From: Bacillota bacterium | GTDB taxonomy: Bacteria; Bacillota; Clostridia; Lachnospirales; Lachnospiraceae | Direction: 5' to 3' | DNA length: 64,000 nucleotides | Assembly: GCA_023410575.1 (NCBI GenBank) | Contig: JAEYPP010000084.1 | Coordinates: 53,620 to 117,619, forward strand | Part shown: one piece after another, positions 25,930 through 34,921 of the stretch | How the letters are laid out: each line of letters opens with the position of its first letter | Position numbering within the stretch: position 1 is the stretch's first letter | Notes under the pieces: generated by a model | Databases searched by the model: none | What the model was told of the DNA's origin: nothing | The model's input: only the letters and a program-made list of their open reading frames with translations | Position numbers and translations under genes: made by a program

Positions 25930-27138
25930 TTACCGTACAAATTTAATAAACTTCTTCTTGCCGATTTGAAGAATATTTTCTTGTTCTAAAAGAATACAAT
26001 CAATATCTAAAACTTTTTCACGATTAAGTTTTACTCCTCCTTGTTTTACTAAACGTCGAAACTCACTGGTTGAAGGAACTAGCTTATGATTAACTAAAAG
26101 TGGTGCTATATCAAGCAAACACTCCATATCCTTATCTAATCGTTCTGTTAAGATATCATCTGGTATCTCTTTGTGACGAAATACTGTCATAAAGTAGTCT
26201 TCTCCACATTTTGCCCCATCTACTCCATGGTACAATTGAGTTATAATTTTTGCTAGAATCAACTTAATGTCTCTTGGATTTCTACCTTTATCTAGTTCCT
26301 CTTTCCAATGATTAATTGTATCAGGATGTTCATCAGTAACTAATTCGAAGTAACGGATAATTAAGTGGTCTGGTATCTCCATAATCTTCTTAAACATAAT
26401 TTCAGGACTCTCATTAATTCCAATATAGTTTCCTAGGCTTTTGCTCATCTTCTCAATACCGTCTAAGCCCTCAAGAATAGGCATAAATATTGCAACCTGC
26501 TGTGGCTGATTATATGCTTTTTGCAATGTTCTGCCCATTAATATATTAAATGTCTGATCGGTACCACCAAGCTCTATATCAGCTTGGATTATAACTGAAT
26601 CATAACCTTGCATAAGAGGATAAAAGAATTCGTGCAAGCCAATGGCCTCTTGGTTGCGGTAGCGGTTTTGAAAATCATCACGTTCTAGGAGACGAGCGAC
26701 TGTCGTATTGGCAGCTAATGTTATAATCTGTTCAAAGCATAATTTACTCAACCACTCACTATTAAACCGAACCTCCGTCTTTTCCTTATCTAGTATCTTA
26801 AAAATTTGAGCCATATAAGTAGCTGCATTTTCCTTAACTTGTTCGTCAGACAAAGATTTTCTTGTTTTGGATTTTCCTGTTGGATCCCCGATCTTCCCTG
26901 TAAAATCACCAATAATAATGACCGCCTTATGACCTAGGTCTTGCAACTGCTTGATCTTTCGTAACACAACTGTGTGACCAAGATGAATATCTGGAGCTGT
27001 TGGGTCCAATCCAAGTTTAATCGTTAGCGGGCAATTCTTTTTTACGGAGTCCTCTAACTTCTCTAATAATTCCTCCTCCCTAAGCATATCAAGTACACCT
27101 TTTTTAATGATTTTTAACTGTTCTTTTGCTGTAATCAT
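25930..27138 (-). CDS. tyrS: Tyrosyl-tRNA synthetase
   Basis: This enzyme charges tRNA-Tyr. The start chosen is the ATG at 27138 (an adjacent ATG at 27141 is equally possible) behind AAAGGAAAG. The class I HIGH motif is HLGH in LDPTAPDIHLGHTVVL near residue 47, and the second signature is KMSKSLGN. The KMSKS form and the roughly 400-residue length place it with the TyrZ-like branch rather than the Bacillus TyrS branch (KFGKT). The C terminus is an S4 RNA-binding domain (EFRRLVKQGGVKLNREKV..QIGKKKFIKF). Expression is controlled by a Tyr T-box at 27333-27625, separated from the gene by a nested palindrome region. Confidence 0.95.
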   Translation of the reverse strand: MITAKEQLKIIKKGVLDMLREEELLEKLEDSVKKNCPLTIKLGLDPTAPDIHLGHTVVLRKIKQLQDLGHKAVIIIGDFTGKIGDPTGKSKTRKSLSDEQVKENAATYMAQIFKILDKEKTEVRFNSEWLSKLCFEQIITLAANTTVARLLERDDFQNRYRNQEAIGLHEFFYPLMQGYDSVIIQADIELGGTDQTFNILMGRTLQKAYNQPQQVAIFMPILEGLDGIEKMSKSLGNYIGINESPEIMFKKIMEIPDHLIIRYFELVTDEHPDTINHWKEELDKGRNPRDIKLILAKIITQLYHGVDGAKCGEDYFMTVFRHKEIPDDILTERLDKDMECLLDIAPLLVNHKLVPSTSEFRRLVKQGGVKLNREKVLDIDCILLEQENILQIGKKKFIKFVR

Positions 27139-27170
27139 CATTCTTTCCTTTCTATCTTCAAAGCTAAGAG

Positions 27171-27337
27171 GAATTTCCCGATATAAAAAGTAGAACAAAA
27201 GTGTGCTTCGAACACTCTCACGAGCAACACTTTACAAGCACAACTTTTGTTCTGCGCCGTAGCGCAGCGTAGTGCGCATCCTGCGGAGCATTTTTTATAT
27301 ACTAGGAAATTCAGAAGAATTTCCTAGTATATAAAAA
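27171..27337. repeat. Nested inverted repeats in the tyrS leader
   Basis: Three related copies of GAATTTCC-TATATAAAAA occur: direct at about 27170-27189, inverted at 27291-27312, and direct at 27314-27337. The last two form a perfect 22-bp-arm palindrome with a one-base centre. Between the first two lies an inverted repeat with arms AGAACAAAAG/CTTTTGTTCT (27192-27253) and a GC-rich block of overlapping CGC/GCG palindromes (27254-27290). The region looks like an inserted miniature element flanked by duplicated sequence, now transcribed as tyrS 5' UTR. Confidence 0.6.
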
Positions 27338-27625
27338 AGCCCTCTAGAATTAATCTAGAGGGCGACATAATCTTCGCGGTACCACCTCAATTTATTAACT
27401 GTTTTCACAGCCAACCTCTTCAAGTACTCATAACAATGTATGGTTATACTCTAGCACGATAACGGGTGCAGGAACCGTCAACAGCCTACTTAAATAACTT
27501 TGTTCGGTGTGATGCTCAAAGATGTATTCAAAATCAGATTCCTTGCGCCTCTCATCAACCGGCTGCTTTCTGTAAGTTCACATTAGATTTCTACTCTTTC
27601 TTCTCATTGCTTTGAATGATGTTTA
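27333..27625 (-). ncRNA. T-box leader for tyrosine (tyrS)
   Basis: On the minus strand the T-box core GGTGGTACCGCG lies near 27375-27386. A perfect terminator stem (GCCCTCTAGA with TCTAGAGGGC, 27339-27363) follows, with a T6 run. Upstream, GAATACATC supplies a TAC (Tyr) specifier at 27524-27526 in the stem I region, and the AGAGTAGAAA element lies near the 5' end. Uncharged tRNA-Tyr would stabilise the antiterminator and allow tyrS transcription. Confidence 0.92.
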
Positions 27626-27635
27626 ATTTTTTTCG

Positions 27636-27664
27636 ATTATAGCACCATGGATATAATATGTCAA
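27636..27664 (-). promoter_or_regulatory. Promoter of the tyrS T-box transcript
   Basis: TTGACA (27659-27664) and TATAAT (27636-27641) are both consensus, with a 17-base spacer, just upstream of the T-box. Confidence 0.85.
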
Positions 27665-27786
27665 ACTATTTCTCAATCCTACTTTGCGTTTTATGACTCA
27701 TGTTCATGGCTTTCTTATTTAGAACAATCTGCAAATTACCAACCATAAGGCGCAATATAAAACAGTATAAAACGATTTAAAACTCA

Positions 27787-28581
27787 TTAGTCACTTTCGA
27801 TTTCATAGAAAAGAGCTCTATGAAATTCTACAATACCATTTTCCTCTCTCCAAGGTGTATGACCACTATTTTCAATAATATAAAATCTGTGTGGAATATT
27901 TAATTCTAATAAAGGTTCAATGACTCCAACAACCGGAAAGGAATCATATTGCCCATGAATTACACACAATGAACACTTTATATATGTAAAATATCGTAGC
28001 AATCCTCCTGTTTTTCTAAGTTGTTTTAGTTCCCTTGTAATTTTATAATAAATTTCGCCATCTATGGAAACTAAATCTTTATCATCCTGATTGTCTTTAA
28101 AAGGTTGATATTCGTCAGATATTTTGCAAAGACGGCTTAACTCTTTAAAATTCTCTGTTTTGCCTTTTGATTCTGGATTTTGTAAGCTCTTCTTTACTTT
28201 ATGATAGATTTCTAAATCATGAGTGGAATAATGAGATTCTCGTTTTATGTCTATCTCTTCTAGGTAGCTTTCTTTCAGAGGTAGCGAGCTGATTAGAATA
28301 AGTTTGCGAACTAAATCTGGATAGATTGCAGCTACCATCGAAGAAAGTAATGCTCCCCATGAATGTCCAACCAAGATAACAGGTTCTTTCGCAACGGATT
28401 CAATTTGTTCTTTTAGTTCTTCTACCTGACCTAAAATTGTATCTTTTGTTTGTAATGGTTCGATAACACCATAACGTTCGGATAATTGTCTTGCTAACCC
28501 TGCGGCTGCTCCAGCATATCCAGGACCTGCATGTACAACAACGACTCGATATGGAGCCTTTCCATAAATTCTAATATTCAT
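27787..28581 (-). CDS. Alpha/beta hydrolase
   Basis: The 264-residue cytoplasmic protein has the alpha/beta hydrolase plan. VVVVHAGPGYAG near 13-24 is the oxyanion region. The nucleophile elbow is LVGHSWGALLSS with the serine near residue 79. An acid follows in IHGQYDSFPVV, and the catalytic histidine lies in IENSGHTPWREE near 246. The lid region 115-180 is Lys-rich and helical. The HAGPG motif recalls proline iminopeptidase-like peptidases (HGGPG), so an aminopeptidase or esterase is possible. It is not in an obvious operon. Confidence 0.85.
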   Translation of the reverse strand: MNIRIYGKAPYRVVVVHAGPGYAGAAAGLARQLSERYGVIEPLQTKDTILGQVEELKEQIESVAKEPVILVGHSWGALLSSMVAAIYPDLVRKLILISSLPLKESYLEEIDIKRESHYSTHDLEIYHKVKKSLQNPESKGKTENFKELSRLCKISDEYQPFKDNQDDKDLVSIDGEIYYKITRELKQLRKTGGLLRYFTYIKCSLCVIHGQYDSFPVVGVIEPLLELNIPHRFYIIENSGHTPWREENGIVEFHRALFYEIESD

Positions 28582-28748
28582 ATTCTTTTCTCCCTAGTAT
28601 AAATGTAACTTTTCTAATCATATTATTATAAACATAAATTTTATATTTTTTCAATAATACATACGATATATCTTATTATAATATTGCACTTTGTTACGTT
28701 AATACTCACTTCATATTCTAATAATTTATGATCTGTAAACTTAATTAA

Positions 28749-28920
28749 AGGGGCTGTCTCACTAGCTGAATATTGCATAAAAGGAAGGGCGATGGTATTT
28801 TTCGGAGTGCCTTACAAGTCCCCACACGCACTTTGTGGGGCTTGTGAGAGTAGCGCTACAGCGAAAATATACCATCACCCTTCCTTCTTTATTCATACTG
28901 CCCTTAGTGTGACAGCCCCT
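28749..28920. repeat. Large imperfect palindrome (family copy 2, most complete)
   Basis: The ends AGGGGCTGTC and GACAGCCCCT are inverted repeats. Pairing continues inward for most of the 172 bases (GAAGGGCGATGGTAT with ATACCATCACCCTTC). The centre is a separate hairpin: ACAAGTCCCCACA with TGTGGGGCTTGT. It lies just past the 3' end of the second BMP transporter operon (minus strand) and could end its transcripts. Terminal inverted repeats, small size and a half copy at 46045-46120 suggest a MITE-like element. Confidence 0.75.
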
Positions 28921-28985
28921 TTCATACTCTTTCTAAAATTACAAGCATTCAATATATGGATAAGCTTGTTACTTTATGTGATCTC

Positions 28986-29939
28986 CTATCTCTTACCTTT
29001 ATCGTATGGTACACCAGCTGCCTTAGGAGCTTGTGAATTCTTTGAAGTAAAAGCTAACACAATTAAGGTAGCAATGTAAGGAATCATCTTGTACAAGTAG
29101 CTTGGAATTGCAAGCGATGCTAAGAAAGGAATACCAGAATATGCTGCCGCTATCGTCTTCATCAAACCAAAGAAAAGAGCAGCTCCAAGAATTCTAGTTG
29201 GTTTCCACTGTCCAAAAATCAATACTGCGAGTGCCAAGAAACCGTAACCAGCAACTGTCGCATTAAAGTTAGTTGAAGTAGGAATTATGAATACTAAACC
29301 ACCAATACCGCCTAACATACCACTTATCATGACACCTGCATAACGTACTTTAAAAACATTAATACCGACGGAATCAGCTGCCTGAGGATGTTCCCCACAC
29401 GCGCGAAGACGTAACCCAAATCTCGTTTTATACAGTACAATGGTTGATATTATAAGAATAGCAAAACCAATGTATGTTGTAAGATATGCATTTTGGAAAA
29501 ACATCTCACCGATAATAGGAATATCACCTAGAACCGGTACTTTTTCAATACGAAATGTATTATTAAAGTTAATCTGCTGAACTCCTTGAATCTGTCTTGC
29601 AGTAAAGATTGCAAATGCAGGTGCTACTAAGTTAAGTGCAGTACCTGAAATTGTCTGATCTGCTTTCATATGAATCGAAGCATAAGCGTGAAGCAGGGAA
29701 AATACAACACCTGTTAATCCAGCAATAATAATTGCAAGGATAAGTAATGGCTGTCCAGACAAAGTATCCTGAAATAAATTAATAAACAATATACTTGTAA
29801 AGGCACCAATCGTCATAATGCCTTCAAGTGCAATATTAATAACACCGCTTCGTTCTGAAAACATTCCTCCAAGAGCAACAATTAATAGAGGAATACTAAA
29901 TAACATTGTTTGCTGTACTAAAAAATAAAAGGCATTCAT
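28986..29939 (-). CDS. BMP-type ABC transporter permease 2 (locus 2)
   Basis: The 317-residue membrane protein is of the NupQ/YufQ type and is a paralogue of the permease at 19971-20924. Hallmarks are GMFSERSGVINIALEGIMTIGAF near 25-47, ADQTISGTALNLVAP near 93-107, and RACGEHPQAADSVGI near 178-192. About nine membrane segments are visible. It is the last gene of the operon; its start overlaps the stop of the preceding permease by one base. Confidence 0.92.
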   Translation of the reverse strand: MNAFYFLVQQTMLFSIPLLIVALGGMFSERSGVINIALEGIMTIGAFTSILFINLFQDTLSGQPLLILAIIIAGLTGVVFSLLHAYASIHMKADQTISGTALNLVAPAFAIFTARQIQGVQQINFNNTFRIEKVPVLGDIPIIGEMFFQNAYLTTYIGFAILIISTIVLYKTRFGLRLRACGEHPQAADSVGINVFKVRYAGVMISGMLGGIGGLVFIIPTSTNFNATVAGYGFLALAVLIFGQWKPTRILGAALFFGLMKTIAAAYSGIPFLASLAIPSYLYKMIPYIATLIVLAFTSKNSQAPKAAGVPYDKGKR

Positions 29940-31165
29940 TATTTTTGTTCTCCTCCATCCTCATTCGTTTCGCTCAAATCGCCAACTGCATCTGCTCCAG
30001 GTTTCACTCCTTTAATTGCTTGATGAAGTGGTGTTGGTATCTGCGGGCTTGCAGAGTCAGGCATGTGTGTTGTATCATTTTCTCTCTTTCTATGAGTTCT
30101 CTTCGTAATAAACATACGTACAATCATAGAAAATGCGCTAAAATAAATGATTACAGCAATAATGATCTCAATAATTTCATTGGAGTATTCATATAATTGA
30201 AGATAAAAACCACCTTGTGTAATATAAGCGATGAAAATTGCAGCTAATAAAATTCCAAGTGGATGAGATAAACCTAATAATGCAACTGAGATGCCATCAA
30301 AACCTGCAGTTGCTAATTCATCGACAACTTCAATGTATTTCCCTGAGCCAGCAAGATAGAATAAACCACCACCAAGTCCAGCAAGTGCACCAGAGATTGC
30401 CATAGAAAGCATAATACTTTTCTTCTCATTAATTCCAGCATATTTACTTGCATCCCGATTAAAACCAACAGCCTTTAGTTCATAACCAAAGGTTGTCTTA
30501 TTTAAAATAAAATAGATTAGAATTGCTGCACCAACTGCAATCACAATACCCAAATTCACATAAGAACCACTGAATAATTTATCTAAACCAGCTTTTGGAA
30601 CATTAGCTGTGGAAGCGACTGCATTGGAACGGTTCTCCATCTTGTTAAAAAGTGCTGGGGTATCTTTGATCATCCAATTTACAAGATACATACCAATGTA
30701 GTTCGTCATAATACAAGCAATTACTTCATTGATATTAACCATAGCTTTTAATATACCTGGGATTAAAGCCCAAAGTGCTCCTGCAATAACTGCTGCCAAT
30801 AATGCAACAATCCAATGAATGCTTCCTAAGCCAGTACAAGTAATACCAACTGCTACAGCTGCAAATGCGCCCATTGTAAACTGTCCAGATGCACCAATAT
30901 TAAATAGCCCTGTCTTAAATGCAAATCCAACTGCTAAACCTGTACATATAATTGGTGTTGCATAATATAATACCTGGCCAATACCTTTCATACCTTCTGA
31001 TAGTGCGCCCGTTATGATTGTCGTAAATCCACCGATTGCTTGTGAAGGATTACTGATTAAAAGAATGATGAACCCAACAAGTAACCCAATAACGATTGCA
31101 AATATCGAGGAAAGCAATCCCAAATTAACGGTTTTTTTTCGTTTCACATTACGATTTGTCCCCAT
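29939..31165 (-). CDS. BMP-type ABC transporter permease 1 (locus 2)
   Basis: This 408-residue permease is of the NupP/YufP type. A short basic N terminus (NRNVKRKK) precedes roughly nine membrane segments, with FKTGLFNIGASGQFTMGAFAA near 83-103 and VGFNRDASKYAGI near 243-255. About 55 C-terminal residues are hydrophilic (KRTHRKRENDTTHMPD to the end), an extension not present in the locus 1 counterpart. It overlaps both neighbours by one base. The substrate is probably nucleosides, inferred from the family and the salvage genes upstream. Confidence 0.92.
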   Translation of the reverse strand: MGTNRNVKRKKTVNLGLLSSIFAIVIGLLVGFIILLISNPSQAIGGFTTIITGALSEGMKGIGQVLYYATPIICTGLAVGFAFKTGLFNIGASGQFTMGAFAAVAVGITCTGLGSIHWIVALLAAVIAGALWALIPGILKAMVNINEVIACIMTNYIGMYLVNWMIKDTPALFNKMENRSNAVASTANVPKAGLDKLFSGSYVNLGIVIAVGAAILIYFILNKTTFGYELKAVGFNRDASKYAGINEKKSIMLSMAISGALAGLGGGLFYLAGSGKYIEVVDELATAGFDGISVALLGLSHPLGILLAAIFIAYITQGGFYLQLYEYSNEIIEIIIAVIIYFSAFSMIVRMFITKRTHRKRENDTTHMPDSASPQIPTPLHQAIKGVKPGADAVGDLSETNEDGGEQK

Positions 31166-32694
31166 TATACTTTCCCCCTTTTCGATCCTGCCATATAAAG
31201 ACCTAAGTCTTGAATTGATACATCCTTAGGATTTAAGTTTGCAACAATTTCACCTTCATAAATTACCAAAATTCGATCACTTAAGTTCATAACTTCATCT
31301 AATTCAAATGAAACTAATAAGACTCCACTACCACGATCACGTTCTTTCACTAATTGTTTATGAACGAATTCAATCGCACCGACATCAAGTCCTCTCGTAG
31401 GCTGTACAGCGATCAAAAGGTCTGGATTTCGATTGATTTCTCGTGCAATAATAACCTTTTGCTGATTTCCACCAGACATACTTCGTGTCGTTGTAACCGC
31501 ACCTTGTCCACTACGAATATCGTATTGTTCAATGAGTTGTTCTGCATTATCATGAATTGCCTTTCTACGAATAAACCCACCCTTTTGATATTTCTTTGTA
31601 AAATATTCTTGTAACACAAGATTATCTTCGATTGAGTATTCAAGAACAAGTCCATGTTTATGACGATCTTCTGGAATATGAGAAAGACCATGTGTGTTAC
31701 GATAACGAATCTTCTCTTTTGTGACATCTTGACCATTTAATTCCACTTTACCGTGATCATTTTTAACTAATCCCGTAATTGCTTGAATTAATTCTGATTG
31801 ACCATTGCCGTCAATACCTGCAATACTAACAATTTCACCTTTTTTCACTTCAAAGGTTACATCATGAACTAATGGCTTTTTATTTCCTTTTTGTTTGGAA
31901 TTGACAGTCAGATTGCTAACTCTTAAAACAGTTTCTTTTGGATTAGCTTCCGTTTTCTCAACATTAAAATTGACCTTACGACCAACCATCATTTCTGACA
32001 TTGCTTCCTTTTGTGTTGTTGCAACATCAACCGTTCCAATATATTGTCCACGCCTTAATACCGAGCATCGATTAGCTACTGCTTTAATTTCATTTAACTT
32101 ATGAGTTATAAAGAGAATGGATTTACCTTCTTTTACAAGCCCTTTCATAATATTCATCAATTCATCAATTTCTTGAGGAGTAAGAACCGCTGTTGGTTCG
32201 TCAAATATGAGAATTTCATTGTTTTTATAAAGCATCTTAAGAATTTCAACTCGCTGTTGCATACCAACACTAATATCTTGAATGTATGCATCCGGATCTA
32301 CTTGAAGATGATACCGATCCGAGAGTTCAATGACTCTTTTTCTTGCTTCCTCCATTTTAAGAAAGCCCCCCGTTACCGTCTCCACACCCAAGATAATATT
32401 CTGTAATACTGTAAAGTTGTGTACAAGTTTAAAGTGTTGATGTACCATCCCGATTCCCAAAGAATTCGCCATCATAGGACCATTGATTTTGACTTCCTTA
32501 CCCTTAACTTTAATCGTACCTTTTTCCGGTTGATAAAGACCGAATAAAACACTCATTAATGTTGACTTTCCCGCACCATTCTCTCCAAGTAGTGCATGGA
32601 CTTCACCTTTTTTTAGGCGAAGGGTAATGTTGTCATTCGCAATGATTCCCGGGAACTCTTTGGTGATATTAAGCATCTCAATAATATATTCCAA
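31165..32694 (-). CDS. BMP-type ABC transporter double ATPase (locus 2)
   Basis: The start chosen is a TTG at 32694, seven bases after AGGAG; it gives MEYIIEMLNITKEFPG, the normal family start. Domain 1 has Walker A GENGAGKST and Walker B ILIFDEPTAVLTPQE, with a degenerate signature (ISVGMQQRVEIL). Domain 2 has a degenerate Walker A (GIDGNGQSE) and Walker B (LIAVQPTRGLD) but an intact signature (MSGGNQQKV). This is the expected pattern for NupO-type proteins. It is preceded by a hairpin that separates it from the binding-protein gene. Confidence 0.93.
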   Translation of the reverse strand: MEYIIEMLNITKEFPGIIANDNITLRLKKGEVHALLGENGAGKSTLMSVLFGLYQPEKGTIKVKGKEVKINGPMMANSLGIGMVHQHFKLVHNFTVLQNIILGVETVTGGFLKMEEARKRVIELSDRYHLQVDPDAYIQDISVGMQQRVEILKMLYKNNEILIFDEPTAVLTPQEIDELMNIMKGLVKEGKSILFITHKLNEIKAVANRCSVLRRGQYIGTVDVATTQKEAMSEMMVGRKVNFNVEKTEANPKETVLRVSNLTVNSKQKGNKKPLVHDVTFEVKKGEIVSIAGIDGNGQSELIQAITGLVKNDHGKVELNGQDVTKEKIRYRNTHGLSHIPEDRHKHGLVLEYSIEDNLVLQEYFTKKYQKGGFIRRKAIHDNAEQLIEQYDIRSGQGAVTTTRSMSGGNQQKVIIAREINRNPDLLIAVQPTRGLDVGAIEFVHKQLVKERDRGSGVLLVSFELDEVMNLSDRILVIYEGEIVANLNPKDVSIQDLGLYMAGSKRGKV

Positions 32695-32759
32695 AACTAT
32701 TCTCCTGTAGCTATTAGACCAATCCAATAACTATTTTCCCTTTCTCAATCCTAAAAAGG

Positions 32760-32799
32760 GCTGTTACTCCAAAGCATAGTTATGCCTTTGTGTAACAGC
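32760..32799 (-). terminator. Intercistronic hairpin after the locus 2 binding-protein gene
   Basis: GCTGTTAC pairs with GTAACAGC and an inner CAAAG/CTTTG and GCAT pairing extends it. On the minus strand CCTTTTT follows. It sits in the same place as the hairpin of locus 1, between binding protein and ATPase. Confidence 0.8.
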
Positions 32800-32810
32800 A
32801 CTTTCATTTG

Positions 32811-33905
32811 TTATTTTACTTCATCAATCTTTACGATAGATAATGGTAAGTCTGTCAGTTCTTCCGTACCATTTACAGAAAGATCAAATTCGCCTGCAAC
32901 TAATCTAGCATAAACATCATCATAATCAGCCTGTGTAAAGTTTACAAACTTAGAAGTTTCCATTGGAAGACCAATACTTTCAGTTTTTGCATCAAGTGCA
33001 ACGATTTGTCCGCCTGGGAACTTTCCTTCATAATAAGCTTGAATTCCTTCATATACTGATTTAGAAAGCAATTTCATAGCTGAAGTAATAACTGTCTTTG
33101 ATTCGGTACTCTGATCAACGTCAACGCCGATTACTTTACCATTGTTATCCTGAGCAGCTGCCATTACAGAGTTGCCTACGGCACCACCACAGGAAAATAT
33201 AACCTCTGTTCCACTCTGAAACCAAGATGCAGCAACCGTTTGAGCCTCTGGCGTAGCAGAAAAACTACCTGTATAATGATATTTCATGTCAATTGATTCA
33301 ATGCCCATTTCTTTTGCCGCTGTTTCTGCACCAAGCGCAAAACCATATCCGAAGCGTGTAACCGCAGGAGCTGCCATACCACCCATGAAACCGAGTTTTG
33401 TATAGCCGTCTTTTACTGCTGCATAACCAGCTAAGAAACCGGCTTGTTGTTCTGCATAATAAATCGCGTATACGTTATCTTTGATTGTTTTATCGTTGTC
33501 TTTTTCTGGCTGACTATCCAAGATGATAAATTTAACATCTGGATATGTAGTCTGCGCTTCGTATACAGCTTCTGCAAACTTATATCCTGGACAAACAATC
33601 AATTTTGCACCACCACGAACAGCAAGACCAATCGTATCTAAAATGGAAGCTGTTGTTGCCTCTGGTGGTTGATAATACTTACTAGTCTTACCATTCTCAT
33701 TAGCATACGCAATTAACCCTTCCCAAGAACCTTGGTTAAATGACTTATCATCAATTGTTCCAATGTCTGTTACAAGTGCTAACTCATAACCAGCAGTTGT
33801 TGTGTTTGAATCGTTATTTGGTGTCTCGGCACTTTTCTTACCGCAGCCTGTTAATACCGTAGCTGTTAATGTAAGGCCAAGCATAAATGACATGACTTTT
33901 CTCAT
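32811..33905 (-). CDS. BMP-family nucleoside-binding lipoprotein (locus 2)
   Basis: The 364-residue precursor has a lipobox LTGC (C21). The mature N terminus carries the classic BMP/PnrA motif: ALVTDIGTIDDKSFNQGSWE near 43-62, with the substrate-site aspartates and SFNQ. Later elements are GGAKLIVCPGYKFAEAVYEA and KLGFMGGMAAPAVTRFGYGF. PnrA/TmpC-type proteins bind purine or other nucleosides, which fits the adjacent cdd-deoC-deoD genes. It is a cell-surface anchored receptor for the permease/ATPase genes downstream. The start follows TTGGAGGAG. Confidence 0.93.
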   Translation of the reverse strand: MRKVMSFMLGLTLTATVLTGCGKKSAETPNNDSNTTTAGYELALVTDIGTIDDKSFNQGSWEGLIAYANENGKTSKYYQPPEATTASILDTIGLAVRGGAKLIVCPGYKFAEAVYEAQTTYPDVKFIILDSQPEKDNDKTIKDNVYAIYYAEQQAGFLAGYAAVKDGYTKLGFMGGMAAPAVTRFGYGFALGAETAAKEMGIESIDMKYHYTGSFSATPEAQTVAASWFQSGTEVIFSCGGAVGNSVMAAAQDNNGKVIGVDVDQSTESKTVITSAMKLLSKSVYEGIQAYYEGKFPGGQIVALDAKTESIGLPMETSKFVNFTQADYDDVYARLVAGEFDLSVNGTEELTDLPLSIVKIDEVK

Positions 33906-34181
33906 ACTGACTCCTCCAAAAATCTTTTTGTATTTTATAGAAATTCCTTACAGAAAATATCTATCATTAGTGTGACTAATTTTCCTCAATTTATTCTGAT
34001 AAGTCGAGGCCAGGACTGATTTTTTACCTAGAAAAGGTTATCATTAAATCAGCAACAATACTAGGTAATTTTTACTGGAAATTATGGAGGTACGTTCCAT
34101 TAATCTCACCGTGATAATATGGGAAGAGAAATTCAGAGAAATTTTAGGAAAGTTCCAAGAACTATCCTATTCAATAAAAAA
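33906..34181. other. Intergenic region upstream of BMP locus 2
   Basis: The region holds a weak minus-strand promoter candidate (TTGAGG at 33984-33989 and TGATAG at 33961-33966, 17-base spacer). A possible stem pairs ACCTAGTA with TCTAGGT around 34033-34073. No recognised riboswitch class was seen. Because a terminator precedes it, locus 2 is probably transcribed separately from cdd. Confidence 0.35.
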
Positions 34182-34213
34182 GGAGGTTCTTGCGATATTT
34201 CGCAACAACCTCC
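34182..34213 (-). terminator. Terminator after cdd
   Basis: GGAGGTT-TTGCGA pairs with TCGCAA-AACCTCC with one mismatch. On the minus strand a run of six T follows. It lies about 55 bases past the cdd stop. Confidence 0.85.
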
Positions 34214-34268
34214 AAGCTTACTTATATTATATTGAAATCTTAATTCTTAACGAAAAATATCTTATTCA

Positions 34269-34790
34269 CTAATTATCTAGATTTTTCACTGAGAATCCCA
34301 ACGGTAGCAAATCCTCTAACGTATAAGCCCAATAATCATTTTCAGAACGTGCAAGTATGACAATAAACTTCTTTGGATCACAGAATTCTTGCATCACTTG
34401 ACGACATACACCACATGGTGGACAATAATCAGTTATCTTTCCATTCTTTCCACCCACAATTGCAATCCCAATAAACTCATTTTCTCCTTCACTTACTGCT
34501 TTAAAAAAGGCGGTACGCTCGGCACAATTTGTCGGAGTATAGCATGCATTTTCAATATTGCAACCAGTATAGATTTTTTTATTTTTTGACAACAGCGCAG
34601 CCCCAACATGAAACTTTGAATATGGTGCATAGGATCTTTTTAGCATTGCAATCGCTTCGTTAATCATCTCTTTGATAATAAAATCATTCATAACTTCATC
34701 GGATGGTAATTCTCTTTTTCCTTTGGTTACTAATTCGCCTCTTTTCAAGATGGCTGGAAATTGTTGAATGTTCTTATCCTCTTGACTCAT
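34269..34790 (-). CDS. cdd: Cytidine deaminase
   Basis: This enzyme deaminates cytidine and deoxycytidine in pyrimidine salvage. The catalytic zinc motifs are TGCNIENACYTPTNCAERTA (Cys and the catalytic Glu) and PPCGVCRQVMQEF (two zinc cysteines), with the substrate-loop YAPYSKFHVGAALL before them. At 173 residues it is about 40 longer than typical tetrameric enzymes; the extra is an N-terminal segment (MSQEDKNIQQFPAIL...). The start is backed by AGGAGGTTGAAGCC, so the extension is probably real. It forms an operon with deoC and deoD. Confidence 0.94.
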   Translation of the reverse strand: MSQEDKNIQQFPAILKRGELVTKGKRELPSDEVMNDFIIKEMINEAIAMLKRSYAPYSKFHVGAALLSKNKKIYTGCNIENACYTPTNCAERTAFFKAVSEGENEFIGIAIVGGKNGKITDYCPPCGVCRQVMQEFCDPKKFIVILARSENDYWAYTLEDLLPLGFSVKNLDN

Positions 34791-34921
34791 GGCTTCAACC
34801 TCCTAATATGATATGTTAACAAATGATGGGCTTCTTCCCTATCTTCCGTGTGTGTTGCGGATGATTTATGTTTGTCATCTCATTCTCATAACATTTCTTT
34901 GCGCAAAATGACGTCAGGCTT

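Noticed and set aside
34084..34272. A 62-codon rightward frame between cdd and the BMP locus 2 promoter region
   Set aside because: It reads through the cdd terminator hairpin, has no similarity to known proteins, and ends inside cdd on the other strand. Its ribosome binding site is not convincing.
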